Below the pieces are notes generated by a model that saw nothing but the letters and a program-made list of their open reading frames with translations, was not told where the DNA came from and did no database searches. Of a stretch of 64,000 bases of DNA, positions 24,969-33,451 are shown one piece after another. Location: contig JBBCJM010000021.1 in the NCBI GenBank assembly GCA_037190175.1, positions 18,053 to 82,052 of the forward strand. The letters are read 5' to 3'. How positions within the stretch are numbered: the first letter of the stretch is position 1; each line of letters begins with the position of its first letter. A program made the position numbers and the translations under genes. Origin of the DNA: JBBCJM01 sp037190175 (GTDB taxonomy: Bacteria; Pseudomonadota; Alphaproteobacteria; Rhodobacterales; Rhodobacteraceae).

Positions 24969-26137
24969 GCCAGCCCCCGCGCTAGCGCCGCGATGCGGTC
25001 GCAGGCGGTGGCGGTCTGGCAGTCGGGCTGGGTGAGGCTGAGGCGCAGCCAGCCGGCGGCGGCCTGCCCGAAGCTTTCGCCCGGCATCACCGCCACCCCC
25101 TGTTCTTCCAGCAGCCGCCGGGCGAACTCCTCGCCCGAAAGCCCCGTGGCGCGGATGTCGACCATGGCGAACATCCCCGCCTCGGGCCGGAGCACCGCCA
25201 TCCCGGCCACCCCGTCCAGCCGCTCGGCGATCAGCCCGGCGCGGCGGGCGAAGCGTTCGCACATGCCGGCGGCGACCGGCGAGGGCGCCGAGATCGCCCG
25301 CGCGGTCATGTCGGCGATGAAGGGCTGGTTGCCGAACAGCATGGTCTCCGAGAGCGGCAGCAGCCGGGCGCAGAACTCCGCCGGCCCCACGCACCAGCCC
25401 GACCGGAACCCCGGCGCGGCGTGGGATTTGGAGATCGAGGAGGCGACGATGGTTCGCCCGGCCAGCTCCGGCAGGTCCAGCGGCGAGGTGAAGGAAACGC
25501 CGAAGGTCATCTCCTCGTACACCTCGTCGCAGAGGATCCAGAGGTCGTGCTTCACGGCCAGTTCCCCCAGCGCCGCCAGATCCTCCCGCCGCAGCACCGC
25601 GCCGGTGGGGTTGTGCGGCGTGTTCAGGAACAGCACGCGCGATGAGGGCGTGATGCGACAGGCCACGTCCGCCGCCGCCATGCGGAAGCCGTTTTCGGGC
25701 CGCAAGGGCACCGGAACCAGCCGGCCGCCGGCGGCGGCGACCAGCCCCTCGTAGGTCGCATACATAGGGTCGCCCGCCAGCACCTCGTTCCCCTCGCCCA
25801 CCAGCGCGGCGATCACCGCATAGAGCGTGGTCTGGGTGCCCGGGAAGCACATGACGTTCTCGGGGCCGAAAGGCCGGCCGCGGCGGGCGGAATAGCGGGC
25901 GGCCAAGGCGCGCAACAGCCCCGGCTCGCCCCGGCCGTTGGAATAGCCGGTGCGCCCGGCCTCCATCGCCGCCAGGGCCGAGGCCACCATCTCGGGCGGC
26001 GTGGGCACGTCGGGCTCGCCGATGGTCAGCTCGATCACCGGATGGCCGGCGGCCTTCAGCTCGCGCGCCCGGGCGTGGATCGCCCATTTGGCGCCGCCAA
26101 GGTCGGTCAGCCGGTCCATGAGGGGGGCGTATCTCAT
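24965..26137 (-). CDS. aruH: Class I aminotransferase, probably arginine--pyruvate transaminase
   Basis: The 390-residue protein has the fold-type I aminotransferase plan: MRYAPLMDRLTDLGGAKWAIHARA, TIGEPDVPTP, GDPMYATYEGLVAAAGGR, LNTPHNPTGA, CDEVYEEMTF, the PLP lysine in SSISKSHAAPGFRSGW, and GMFAMVDIRATGLSGEEFARRLLEEQGVAVMPGESFG. These segments follow Pseudomonas AruH closely, as far as I recall that sequence. The next gene is the matching decarboxylase. Start and stop overlap the neighbouring genes by four bases each. Confidence 0.7.
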   Translation of the reverse strand: MRYAPLMDRLTDLGGAKWAIHARARELKAAGHPVIELTIGEPDVPTPPEMVASALAAMEAGRTGYSNGRGEPGLLRALAARYSARRGRPFGPENVMCFPGTQTTLYAVIAALVGEGNEVLAGDPMYATYEGLVAAAGGRLVPVPLRPENGFRMAAADVACRITPSSRVLFLNTPHNPTGAVLRREDLAALGELAVKHDLWILCDEVYEEMTFGVSFTSPLDLPELAGRTIVASSISKSHAAPGFRSGWCVGPAEFCARLLPLSETMLFGNQPFIADMTARAISAPSPVAAGMCERFARRAGLIAERLDGVAGMAVLRPEAGMFAMVDIRATGLSGEEFARRLLEEQGVAVMPGESFGQAAAGWLRLSLTQPDCQTATACDRIAALARGLA

Positions 26138-26781
26138 GACTTGCCGCCCGTCAGGTCCACGCCCAGCAGCGCGCCGGCCGCGGCGAGCCCGATGGCCTCG
26201 ACCTCGCCCGGGGCGAAGGCGGCGGTGCCGGCCGAGCCCTCGATCCACAGCCCGTCGATCAGCGCGTTGCAGGCGATGGCCTCCTGCCGCAGCCGCTCGG
26301 GGCTGGCGGGCGGCCGGGGCAGGGCGGCGATCAGCGCCTCCAGCCGGTCGCGATAGTCCAGATAGGTGTCGTGGTGCACCCGGGCCATGGCGGCGTCCCC
26401 GCGCGCGGCGTGCTGGAACTCGGCCCAGATCGCCAGCATCCGCGCGTTCAGCACCGGCGGGCGCAGCGAGGCCGAGACGTAGGCCGCCAGCCGCGCCACC
26501 GGGTCGATCCCCGCGGCCTCGGTCGCCTTCTGGCTGGTCTCGGTCATCATCCGCATGACCCGGGCATAGGCGGCCTGCAACAGCGCCTCGCGGCTGGCGA
26601 AATAGTGGCGGATCAGCCCGGCCGTCACCCCGGCCCGCGCCGCGATGTTGCGCACCGTGGCCCCGCCGGTGCCCGCCTCGGCCACCGCGTCCAGCGTGGC
26701 GGCGATCAGCGCCTCGCGCCGCTGCGCCTCGGGCGCCCGGCGGTACTTGCGACGCTCGCCGGCCTGCGATCCTGCGGTCAT
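26134..26781 (-). CDS. TetR-family regulator (BetI-like)
   Basis: The 215-residue protein has an N-terminal HTH (TVRNIAARAGVTAGLIRHYFASREALLQAAY) and a BetI-like ligand domain containing IWAEFQHAARGDAAMARVHHDTY and LIDGLWIEG. It is the first gene of the operon with the two catabolic genes, coupled by an ATGA overlap. It is divergent from the importer, with a palindrome between them. It probably represses both directions until the amino acid or a derivative is present. Confidence 0.85.
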   Translation of the reverse strand: MTAGSQAGERRKYRRAPEAQRREALIAATLDAVAEAGTGGATVRNIAARAGVTAGLIRHYFASREALLQAAYARVMRMMTETSQKATEAAGIDPVARLAAYVSASLRPPVLNARMLAIWAEFQHAARGDAAMARVHHDTYLDYRDRLEALIAALPRPPASPERLRQEAIACNALIDGLWIEGSAGTAAFAPGEVEAIGLAAAGALLGVDLTGGKS

Positions 26782-26793
26782 CCCCAGCCCCAG

Positions 26794-26813
26794 AATTATA
26801 CGCTTGCATAATT
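26794..26813. promoter_or_regulatory. Probable TetR operator between catabolic operon and importer
   Basis: AATTATACGCTTGCATAATT is a near-perfect palindrome (7 of 8 arm positions pair, 4-base centre) in the 77-base divergent gap. It is strikingly AT-rich for this genome. Its position covers likely promoter elements of both directions. Confidence 0.6.
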
Positions 26814-26858
26814 AAGCCGGCGTGGGCTTACTTCAAGCAGGATCTGACAAGGCTGCCC

Positions 26859-27674
26859 ATGTCCGACGACGTGTCCCGCGCCATCCCGCACGGTTCCGCC
26901 GACCCCGCCGCCGCTGCAGCGCGCCCCGAGGCGATCCGCATCGACGGGTTGCGCAAGTCCTTCGGCTCGCTGGAGGTGCTGAAGGGCGTCTCGCTGACCG
27001 CCTGCGAGGGCGACGTGGTGGCGGTGATCGGCGGCTCGGGCTCGGGCAAGTCCACCATGCTGCGCTGCATCAACTTTCTGGAAACCCCCAGCGCCGGCCG
27101 GGTGGTGATCGGGGGCGAGGAGGTGGCGATGCGCCCCGACGGCAGCCCCGCCGACCGCCGGCAGATCGAGCGGCTGCGCCGCAGCCTGGGCATGGTGTTC
27201 CAGAGCTTCAACCTGTGGGCGCACATGACGGTCTTGCAGAACGTCATCGAGGTGCCGGTGCACGTGCTGGGGGTGCCGAAGGATCAGGCGGTGGCGCGGG
27301 CGGAACGGCTGCTGGCGCGGGTGGGGCTGGCGGAAAAGGCCGGCGTCTATCCCGCCTATCTCTCCGGCGGCCAACAGCAGCGCGCCGCCATCGCCCGGGC
27401 GCTGGCGATGGAGCCGCGGGCGATGCTGTTCGACGAGCCCACCTCGGCCTTGGACCCCGAGCTGGTGGGCGAGGTGCTGGCGGTGATCCGCGGGCTGGCC
27501 GCCGAGGGGCGCACCATGATCCTCGTCACCCACGAGATGAAGTTCGCGCGCGAGGTGGCGAGCCACGTGGTGTTCCTGGCCAACGGGCAGGTCGAGGAGG
27601 CCGGGCCGCCCGAGGCGGTCTTCGGCAACCCCCGGTCCGACCGGCTGCGACAATTCCTGAAATCCGTCGCCTGA
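26859..27674 (+). CDS. Polar amino acid ABC transporter ATPase
   Basis: The 271-residue nucleotide-binding subunit has Walker A GGSGSGKST, a Q-loop in GMVFQSFNLWAHMTVLQNV, the signature YLSGGQQQRAAIARAL, Walker B AMLFDEPTSALDPELVGEVL and the H-loop in VTHEMKFAREVASHV. These are typical of the HisP/GlnQ/AotP class. The first 25 residues are a variable leader. It opens a four-gene importer operon divergent from the arginine catabolic genes. Confidence 0.92.
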   Translation: MSDDVSRAIPHGSADPAAAAARPEAIRIDGLRKSFGSLEVLKGVSLTACEGDVVAVIGGSGSGKSTMLRCINFLETPSAGRVVIGGEEVAMRPDGSPADRRQIERLRRSLGMVFQSFNLWAHMTVLQNVIEVPVHVLGVPKDQAVARAERLLARVGLAEKAGVYPAYLSGGQQQRAAIARALAMEPRAMLFDEPTSALDPELVGEVLAVIRGLAAEGRTMILVTHEMKFAREVASHVVFLANGQVEEAGPPEAVFGNPRSDRLRQFLKSVA

Positions 27675-27713
27675 CGACGGCAACAACCCTGCAAAACCAA
27701 CGGGAGAAAGCCC

Positions 27714-28481
27714 ATGAAGACGCCCCTGATCGCCCTTGCCGCCGTCCTGATCGCCGGCGCCGCCTCGGCCCAGACCGTCAAGGTCGGCATCGCCGCCGAG
27801 CCCTATCCGCCCTTCGCCAGCCCCGACGCCAGCGGCAACTGGGTGGGCTGGGAGGTCGAGATGATCGGCGCGGTCTGCGCCGCGGCCGAGATGCAGTGCG
27901 AGATCGTGCCGGTGGCCTGGGACGGGATCATCCCCTCACTGACCGCGGGCCAGATCGACGCCATCATGGCCTCGATGTCGATCACCGAGGAGCGGATGCG
28001 CACCATCGACTTCTCGGACAAGTACTACGACACCCCCACCGTGATCGTGGGGCCGAAGGGCGAGGATTTCGAGCCGACGCCCGAGGGGCTTTCCGGCAAA
28101 ATCCTCGGCGTGCAGGTCTCGACCGTGCACGAGGCCTATGCCCAGAAGCACTTCGCCGGCAGCGTGGCCGAGATCCGCATCTACCAGACGCAGGACGAGG
28201 CCAACCAGGATCTGGTCGCCGGCCGCATCGACGCCACCCAGGCGGACAGCATCGCGCTGGACGAATTCCTCGCCTCCGCCGAGGGCGCGGCCTGCTGCGA
28301 GACCAAGGGCGCGGTCGAGAACGACACCGAGGTGCTGGGCCTCGGCGTGGGCGTGGGCCTGCGCAAGGGCGACGAAGCGCTGAAGGCCAAGTTCAACGAA
28401 GGCATCGCGAAGATCCTGGCCGACGGCACCTACGAACGCGTCGGGGCGGGCTATTTCTCCTCGTCGATCTACGGGTTCTGA
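27714..28481 (+). CDS. Periplasmic amino acid-binding protein (lysine/arginine/ornithine type)
   Basis: The 255-residue protein has a signal peptide (LIALAAVLIAGAASAQT) and the SBP_bac_3 fold: KVGIAAEPYPPFASPDASGNWVGWEVEM, VPVAWDGIIPSLTAGQIDAIMASMSITEERMRTIDFSDKYYDTP and VQVSTVHEAYAQKHF. The pattern fits the HisJ/AotJ group that binds basic amino acids. Together with the adjacent AruH and AruI homologues, arginine is the best guess for its ligand. Confidence 0.88.
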   Translation: MKTPLIALAAVLIAGAASAQTVKVGIAAEPYPPFASPDASGNWVGWEVEMIGAVCAAAEMQCEIVPVAWDGIIPSLTAGQIDAIMASMSITEERMRTIDFSDKYYDTPTVIVGPKGEDFEPTPEGLSGKILGVQVSTVHEAYAQKHFAGSVAEIRIYQTQDEANQDLVAGRIDATQADSIALDEFLASAEGAACCETKGAVENDTEVLGLGVGVGLRKGDEALKAKFNEGIAKILADGTYERVGAGYFSSSIYGF

Positions 28482-28496
28482 TCCCGGCTCCGCGCG

Positions 28497-29210
28497 GTGG
28501 ACCAGTCGCTGCAGCTTCTCGCCGAATGGGGGCCGAACCTCCTGCGCGGGCTCTGGCATTCGGTGGTGATCGCGGCCGGGGCCTTCGGCCTCGGCCTGGT
28601 CATCGGCACGCTGGGGGCCTGGGGCAAGCTGTCCGGCGGGCCGGTGCTGCGCGACCTGCTGGCGCTCTACACCACCATCGTGCGGGCGGTGCCGGAACTG
28701 GTGCTGATCCTGATCCTCTATTACGCGGTCACCGATGCGGTGAACCAGGTGCTGATCTCCTTCGGTTACCAGCGGATCCAGATCTCGGGCCTGGCCGCCG
28801 GGATCGCCGTGCTGGGGGTGGTGCAGGGGGCGTACCACACCGAGGTCATGCGGGGCGCGATCCTGGCGCTGCCGCGCGGGCAGATCGAGGCGGCCCGCGC
28901 CATGGGGATGCCGCCCCTGCTGCTGGCCCGCCGGATCGCCGCGCCCGCGGTGCTGGCCGGCGCCATCCCCGGCCTCGCCAACCTCTGGCTGATCGCCACC
29001 AAGGACACCGCGCTCCTGGCCATCGTGGGCTTCGGCGAGCTGACGCAGGAGACGCGGCAGGCGGCCGGGGCGACGCGGGCCTATTTCACCTTCTTCATGG
29101 CGGCGGGGGGGCTCTACCTCCTGCTGTCGATCTTCTCCGGCACGCTCTTCGGCCGGATCGAGACCTGGGCGCGCCGCGGCCAGCCGCGGGTCACGGGGGG
29201 CGGGCGATGA
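28497..29210 (+). CDS. Amino acid ABC transporter permease
   Basis: The 237-residue membrane protein has five or six spans. The HisMQ-type cytoplasmic loop is YHTEVMRGAILALPRGQIEAARAMGMPPLLLARRIAAPAVLAGAIPGLAN. The start is GTG at 28497, 15 bases after the binding-protein stop. Its stop overlaps the ATG of the second permease. It forms the channel with that partner. Confidence 0.9.
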   Translation: MDQSLQLLAEWGPNLLRGLWHSVVIAAGAFGLGLVIGTLGAWGKLSGGPVLRDLLALYTTIVRAVPELVLILILYYAVTDAVNQVLISFGYQRIQISGLAAGIAVLGVVQGAYHTEVMRGAILALPRGQIEAARAMGMPPLLLARRIAAPAVLAGAIPGLANLWLIATKDTALLAIVGFGELTQETRQAAGATRAYFTFFMAAGGLYLLLSIFSGTLFGRIETWARRGQPRVTGGGR

Positions 29211-29983
29211 GGCTGCCCGACTGGCTTCCCCCGCACCGGGTGGTGCTGCTGCTGATCGCCGCGGCGATCGTGGTCTGGTGCGCGGCGACGCTGCGCTGGG
29301 ACTGGGTGCCGCGCTACCTGCCGCTGGCCGCGCAGGGGATCTGGCGCACATTGTGGCTGCTGGCGCTGTCGCTGGTGCTGGGGATGGCGCTGGCGATCCC
29401 CTTGGGGCTCGCGCAGGCCGCCGGCCCCTGGTATCTCGCCGGTCCCGCCCGGGCCTTCTGCACCGTGATCCGCGGCACGCCGCTCTTGCTGCAACTCTGG
29501 CTGCTCTACTACGGGCTGGGTTCCCTGTTCCCGCAGTTCCCCTGGATCCGGCAGTCCGACCTCTGGCCCATCCTGCGGCAGGCCTGGCCCTATGCGCTGC
29601 TGGCGCTGACCCTCTCCTTCGCCGGCTACGAGGGCGAGGTGATGCGCGGCGCCTTCCGCTCGGTCCCCCGCGGGCAGATGGAGGCGGCGCAGGCCATGGG
29701 GATGCCGCGGTGGAAGATCCTGTGGCGCATCTGGCTGCCGCAGGCGGTCCACCGCGCGCTGCCCACCCTGGGGGGCGAGACGGTGCTGCAGCTGAAGGCC
29801 ACGCCGCTGGTCGCCACCATCACCGTGGTCGACATCTATGCCGTCTCCAGCCGGGTGCGGCAGGATACCTTCATCGTCTACGAGCCCTTGCTGCTGCTCG
29901 CCGTGGTCTACATGGCCATCGCCGGGCTGATCGTGCTGGCCTTCCGCTCGATGGAACGCCGCTTCCCGGCCCGGGTGGCGTAG
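29207..29983 (+). CDS. Amino acid ABC transporter permease, second subunit
   Basis: The 258-residue membrane protein has the same family marks: IRGTPLLLQLWLLYYGLG and YEGEVMRGAFRSVPRGQMEAAQAMGMPRWKILWRIWLPQAVHRALP. Its N-terminus has an extra span, as in HisM/AotM proteins. It ends the importer operon shortly before the promoter-like sequence of aspS. Confidence 0.9.
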   Translation: MRLPDWLPPHRVVLLLIAAAIVVWCAATLRWDWVPRYLPLAAQGIWRTLWLLALSLVLGMALAIPLGLAQAAGPWYLAGPARAFCTVIRGTPLLLQLWLLYYGLGSLFPQFPWIRQSDLWPILRQAWPYALLALTLSFAGYEGEVMRGAFRSVPRGQMEAAQAMGMPRWKILWRIWLPQAVHRALPTLGGETVLQLKATPLVATITVVDIYAVSSRVRQDTFIVYEPLLLLAVVYMAIAGLIVLAFRSMERRFPARVA

Positions 29984-29997
29984 TTCCCGCCCCGGGC

Positions 29998-30026
29998 TTG
30001 ACTTCCCCCGGCCCGCGCGCTCAATG
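29998..30026 (+). promoter_or_regulatory. Candidate promoter of aspS
   Basis: TTGACT at 29998-30003 and TCAATG at 30021-30026 are 17 bases apart, 30 bases before the chosen aspS ATG. The gap between the importer and aspS is only 72 bases and has no other obvious signal. Confidence 0.4.
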
Positions 30027-30055
30027 CCCGGGCCTTCGTGATCCCGGGGAAGACC

Positions 30056-31834
30056 ATGCACGCCTATCGCAGCCACACCTGTGCGCAACTGAACCTCGGC
30101 CATGCCGGGCAGGAGGTGCGGCTGTCGGGCTGGGTGCATCGGGTGCGCGACCATGGCGGGGTGCTGTTCATCGACCTGCGCGACCACTACGGGATCACCC
30201 AGGTGCTGGCCGACGGCGACAGCCCGGCCTTCGCGGCGCTGGAGAAGGTGCGCGCCGAATGGGTGATCCGCATCGACGGAAGGGTGAAGGCGCGCGACGC
30301 CTCGCTGGTGAACCCCAAGATCCCCACCGGCGGGATCGAGGTCTATGCGAGCGCGGTCGAGGTTCTGGGGCCGGCCGGCGACCTGCCGTTGCAGGTGTTC
30401 GGCGAGCAGGAATACCCCGAGGAAACCCGCCTCGCCTACCGCTTCCTGGACCTGCGGCGCGAGCGGCTGCACGCCAACATCATGCTGCGGTCGCGGGTGA
30501 TCAAATCCATGCGCGACCGGATGTGGGCGCAGGGCTTCACCGAGTTCCAGACGCCGATCATCACCGCCTCCTCCCCCGAGGGGGCGCGGGACTTCCTGGT
30601 GCCCTCGCGCCTGCATCCGGGCAGGTTCTACGCCCTGCCGCAGGCGCCGCAGCAGTTCAAGCAATTGATCATGGTGGCGGGCTTCGACCGCTATTTCCAG
30701 ATCGCCCCCTGCTTCCGCGACGAGGATCCCCGCGCCGACCGCTCGCCCACCGACTTCTACCAGCTCGACCTGGAGATGTCGTTCGTCACGCAGGAGGACG
30801 TGTTCGCCGCGGTCCAGCCGGTGATCCAGGGGGTGTTCGAGGAATTCGGCGGCGGCCGGCGGGTGGATGCCGACTGGCCGCTGATCGCCTACAACGACGC
30901 GCTGAAATGGTACGGCTCGGACAAGCCCGACCTGCGCAACCCGATCCGCATGCAGGACGTGAGCGAGCATTTCCGCGGCTCGGGCTTCGCCATCTTCGCC
31001 AATATCCTGGAGCAGGACGGCACCGAGATCCGCGCCATCCCGGCCCCCGGCGGCGGCAGCCGCAAGTTCGCCGACCGCATGAACGCCTATGCCCAGAGCC
31101 AGGGCCTGCCCGGGATGGGGTACATCTTCTGGCGGAAGGGCGAAACGGGCGAGACCGAGGCCGCCGGGCCGGTGGCCAAGGCGCTGGGGGCGGAGCGGAC
31201 GGAAGCCCTGCGGGTGGCCCTGGGCCTCAAGGAGGGCGACGCCGCCTTCTTCCTGGGCGGCAAGCCGGAGGTGTTCCAGCCCGTCGCCGGCCGGGCGCGC
31301 AACGTGATCGGCGAGGAGCTGGGGCTGACCGAGACCGACAGCTTCCGCTTCGCCTGGATCGTCGATTTCCCGATGTTCGAGAAGACCGACGAGGGCGGGA
31401 TCGACTTCAGCCACAACCCCTTCTCGATGCCGCAGGGCGGGATGCAGGCGCTGCAAGGCGACCCGCTCAAGGTCCATGCGTACCAGTACGACCTGGCCTG
31501 CAACGGCTATGAGCTGATCTCCGGCGGCATCCGCAACCACACGCCCGAGATCATGTTCCGCGCCTTCGAGATCGCGGGCTACGGGCGCGAGGAGGTGGAA
31601 AAGCGGTTCGGCGGCATGGTGAAGGCCTTCACCTACGGCGCCCCCCCGCACGGCGGCTGCGCGGCCGGGATCGACCGCATCGTGATGCTGCTGGCCGATA
31701 CCGCCAATATCCGCGAGGTCATCATGTTCCCGATGAACCAGCGCGCCGAGGACCTGCTGATGGGCGCGCCCTCCGAGCCCACCAACGAGCAGCTGCGTGA
31801 ATTGCGCCTGCGGGTGGTGCCCAAGGACGCCTGA
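30056..31834 (+). CDS. aspS: Aspartyl-tRNA synthetase
   Basis: The 592-residue class II synthetase has an N-terminal OB-fold (VRLSGWVHRVRDHGGVLFIDLRDHYGITQV), motif 2 in CFRDEDPRADRSPTDFYQLDLEMSF, a GAD insert and motif 3 in GCAAGIDRIVMLLAD. The ATG at 30056 starts the conserved MHAYRSHTCAQL; a GTG six codons earlier is less likely. Bacterial AspRS may also charge tRNA-Asn, which I cannot decide here. The stop overlaps the start of the restriction endonuclease gene, so this essential gene and the nuclease share a message. Confidence 0.95.
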   Translation: MHAYRSHTCAQLNLGHAGQEVRLSGWVHRVRDHGGVLFIDLRDHYGITQVLADGDSPAFAALEKVRAEWVIRIDGRVKARDASLVNPKIPTGGIEVYASAVEVLGPAGDLPLQVFGEQEYPEETRLAYRFLDLRRERLHANIMLRSRVIKSMRDRMWAQGFTEFQTPIITASSPEGARDFLVPSRLHPGRFYALPQAPQQFKQLIMVAGFDRYFQIAPCFRDEDPRADRSPTDFYQLDLEMSFVTQEDVFAAVQPVIQGVFEEFGGGRRVDADWPLIAYNDALKWYGSDKPDLRNPIRMQDVSEHFRGSGFAIFANILEQDGTEIRAIPAPGGGSRKFADRMNAYAQSQGLPGMGYIFWRKGETGETEAAGPVAKALGAERTEALRVALGLKEGDAAFFLGGKPEVFQPVAGRARNVIGEELGLTETDSFRFAWIVDFPMFEKTDEGGIDFSHNPFSMPQGGMQALQGDPLKVHAYQYDLACNGYELISGGIRNHTPEIMFRAFEIAGYGREEVEKRFGGMVKAFTYGAPPHGGCAAGIDRIVMLLADTANIREVIMFPMNQRAEDLLMGAPSEPTNEQLRELRLRVVPKDA

Positions 31835-32610
31835 TGCTGGCGGGGCTGCGCGACCTCGGCTTCGACGTGCTGGCCCGGAACCATGCCGAGGCGATCCTGG
31901 CCTTCGACTTTCCCGAGGCATTGGGGGCGCTGACAACCGCCCTGGCCGGCTTCCGCGTGGGCATGGCCGAGGTGATCGGCGGCGGCGGGGGCGAGAGCGG
32001 GCAGACCCAGCGGCTGCGGCAGGCGCTGACCGCCGCCGGCTGGCGCAAGCACAAGTTCACCGTGCAGACCATCGTGGACGGCGTGCTGCGCGAATCCGCC
32101 AGCCACGAGGTGGATCACGTCTGCTTCGCCCCGAAGGGCGCGCTGGCGCTGGAGATCGAGTGGAACAACAAGGATCCGTTCTTCGACCGCGACCTGGAGA
32201 ACTTCCAGCGCCTGCACGCGCAGTCGGCGATCAGCCTGGGCATCATCGTGACCCGCGGCCGCTCGATGCAGGCCCGGCTGCCGGAGCGGATCCTGGGCTG
32301 GATGCAGGCGCATATGCTGGACAGCGAGTCCGACCTCGACCGGCTGGGGATCGGCGAGCGCACCGCGGCGCAAAGGCGCGCGGTGGCGGGGCAGGTGGCG
32401 CGCGGCGTGCCCTTCGCCGAAGCCTTCGCCCGCAAGTTCGTGGCCGACAAGTTCGGCGCCGCCACCACGCATTGGACGAAGCTGGAGGACCGGGTGGCGC
32501 GAGGCGTGGGCAACCCGTGCCCGCTGCTGCTGATCGGGCTGCCCGACCACATCCTGACCGACGACACGCCGCCCGTGTGGCGCCCCGGCGAGCCCGACCT
32601 GTTCGGGTGA
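31834..32610 (+). CDS. Type II restriction endonuclease, BglII-like family
   Basis: The 258-residue protein matches the BglII restriction endonuclease family in layout. A core SHEVDHVCFAP is followed by ALEIEWNNKDPFFDRDLENFQRLH. Asp94, Glu107 or Glu109 and Lys113 could form the PD-ExK-type metal site. LHAQSAISLGIIVTRG and a C-terminal PCPLLLIGLPDH follow. The ATG shares a base with the aspS stop (TGATG), so expression depends on aspS. An MT-A70 methyltransferase lies just beyond, convergently. The recognition sequence is not predictable. Confidence 0.75.
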   Translation: MLAGLRDLGFDVLARNHAEAILAFDFPEALGALTTALAGFRVGMAEVIGGGGGESGQTQRLRQALTAAGWRKHKFTVQTIVDGVLRESASHEVDHVCFAPKGALALEIEWNNKDPFFDRDLENFQRLHAQSAISLGIIVTRGRSMQARLPERILGWMQAHMLDSESDLDRLGIGERTAAQRRAVAGQVARGVPFAEAFARKFVADKFGAATTHWTKLEDRVARGVGNPCPLLLIGLPDHILTDDTPPVWRPGEPDLFG

Positions 32611-32630
32611 GGCGGGGTGACCCCCACCGT

Positions 32631-32653
32631 TATTCCGCCGCCAGCCCCGAGTT
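32631..32653. repeat. Duplicated 3' end of the DNA methyltransferase gene, outer copy
   Basis: This 23-base stretch is identical to 32750-32772, the last codons of the methyltransferase. On the minus strand it reads Y-N-S-G-L-A-A-E then TAA, against TAG in the functional copy. The two copies flank the REP pair at 32664-32727. Confidence 0.8.
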
Positions 32654-32663
32654 ATAGCGTTCT

Positions 32664-32727
32664 GTAGGGCGGGATTCATCCCGCCACCCCCCGCGTCGGC
32701 CGGATGGCGGGATGAATCCCGCCCTAC
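32664..32727. repeat. REP pair (two inverted GTAG hairpins)
   Basis: Two hairpins face each other: GTAG then GGCGGGAT-TC-ATCCCGCC, a 20-base centre, and GGCGGGAT-GA-ATCCCGCC then CTAC. A GTAG foot on a GC-rich hairpin is the hallmark of REP sequences mobilised by Y1-type REP-associated transposases. No such transposase lies in the window. The pair sits between the convergent restriction and modification genes. Confidence 0.85.
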
Positions 32728-32748
32728 GAGGTGATGCCACCCGCGCGC

Positions 32749-33390
32749 CTATTCCGCCGCCAGCCCCGAGTTGTAGGCATAGGTCGCCCAGGTGGGCTTG
32801 TAGTCGGCATCCGCCTGGTTGCCCCAGACCGTCCAGCCCGGCCGCACGCCGCGGCCGAAGAGCTCCAGATACGGCCCCCAGGAACAGCTTTCGATCAGTT
32901 CGTACTGTTCGTCCGGCTTGCGGGAATGCTCGCGCTTGCGGGTGGAGAGGAAGTTCACCTGCCGCCGCCCGGCCGCCAGGGTGCGGGCGTTCCTGCCGCG
33001 GGTGCCGAACAGCAGGATCTCGGTCACGTTGCGGAAATAGAACCCCACCCCGCGGCCGTCCGACCCGCCGTCCTTGCGCTCCTTGTGCCAGATGAGGTTC
33101 GACTTGTAGTCGAACCCCCAGGCCGACAGCACCCGCAGCCCGTCAGGCAGCAGCGCGTTCGGCACCCAGAGATAGCAATGCGCCCGATCCTCCAGATGCG
33201 CCGCCACCGGCAGGGCGCAGATCTCCTCCAGCGTCAGCGTGGGATAGCGCGCCAGCCGGCGGTGCTCGGGCGCGACCTTGCCCGTGCGGTTCTCGAATCG
33301 CCACGGCGGATCGGCCAGCACGCAACCATATCGGCCGCCTGCCAGAAACTGCGCCAGATCTTGTGCAGGCGAGGGGTTCATCTTCAACAT
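32749..33390 (-). CDS. MT-A70-family DNA N6-adenine methyltransferase
   Basis: The 213-residue protein has the MT-A70 catalytic tetrad DPPW at residues 27-30 (CVLADPPWRFENRTGK). Further family segments are YLWVPNALLPDGLRVLSAWGFDYKSNLIWHK, GFYFRNVTEILLFGTRG and REHSRKPDEQYELIESCSWGPYLELFGR, with the SAM-binding residues near the end in GWTVWGNQ. DPPW enzymes modify N6 of adenine. It faces a BglII-like endonuclease and most likely protects the host's own sites against it. Its last codons are duplicated at 32631-32653. Confidence 0.85.
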   Translation of the reverse strand: MLKMNPSPAQDLAQFLAGGRYGCVLADPPWRFENRTGKVAPEHRRLARYPTLTLEEICALPVAAHLEDRAHCYLWVPNALLPDGLRVLSAWGFDYKSNLIWHKERKDGGSDGRGVGFYFRNVTEILLFGTRGRNARTLAAGRRQVNFLSTRKREHSRKPDEQYELIESCSWGPYLELFGRGVRPGWTVWGNQADADYKPTWATYAYNSGLAAE

Positions 33391-33451
33391 GGTGCGATTG
33401 CGGTGGACAGGTTTTCAAGGTGAACAATAGGGAAACGGAAGTAAAGGCCCG

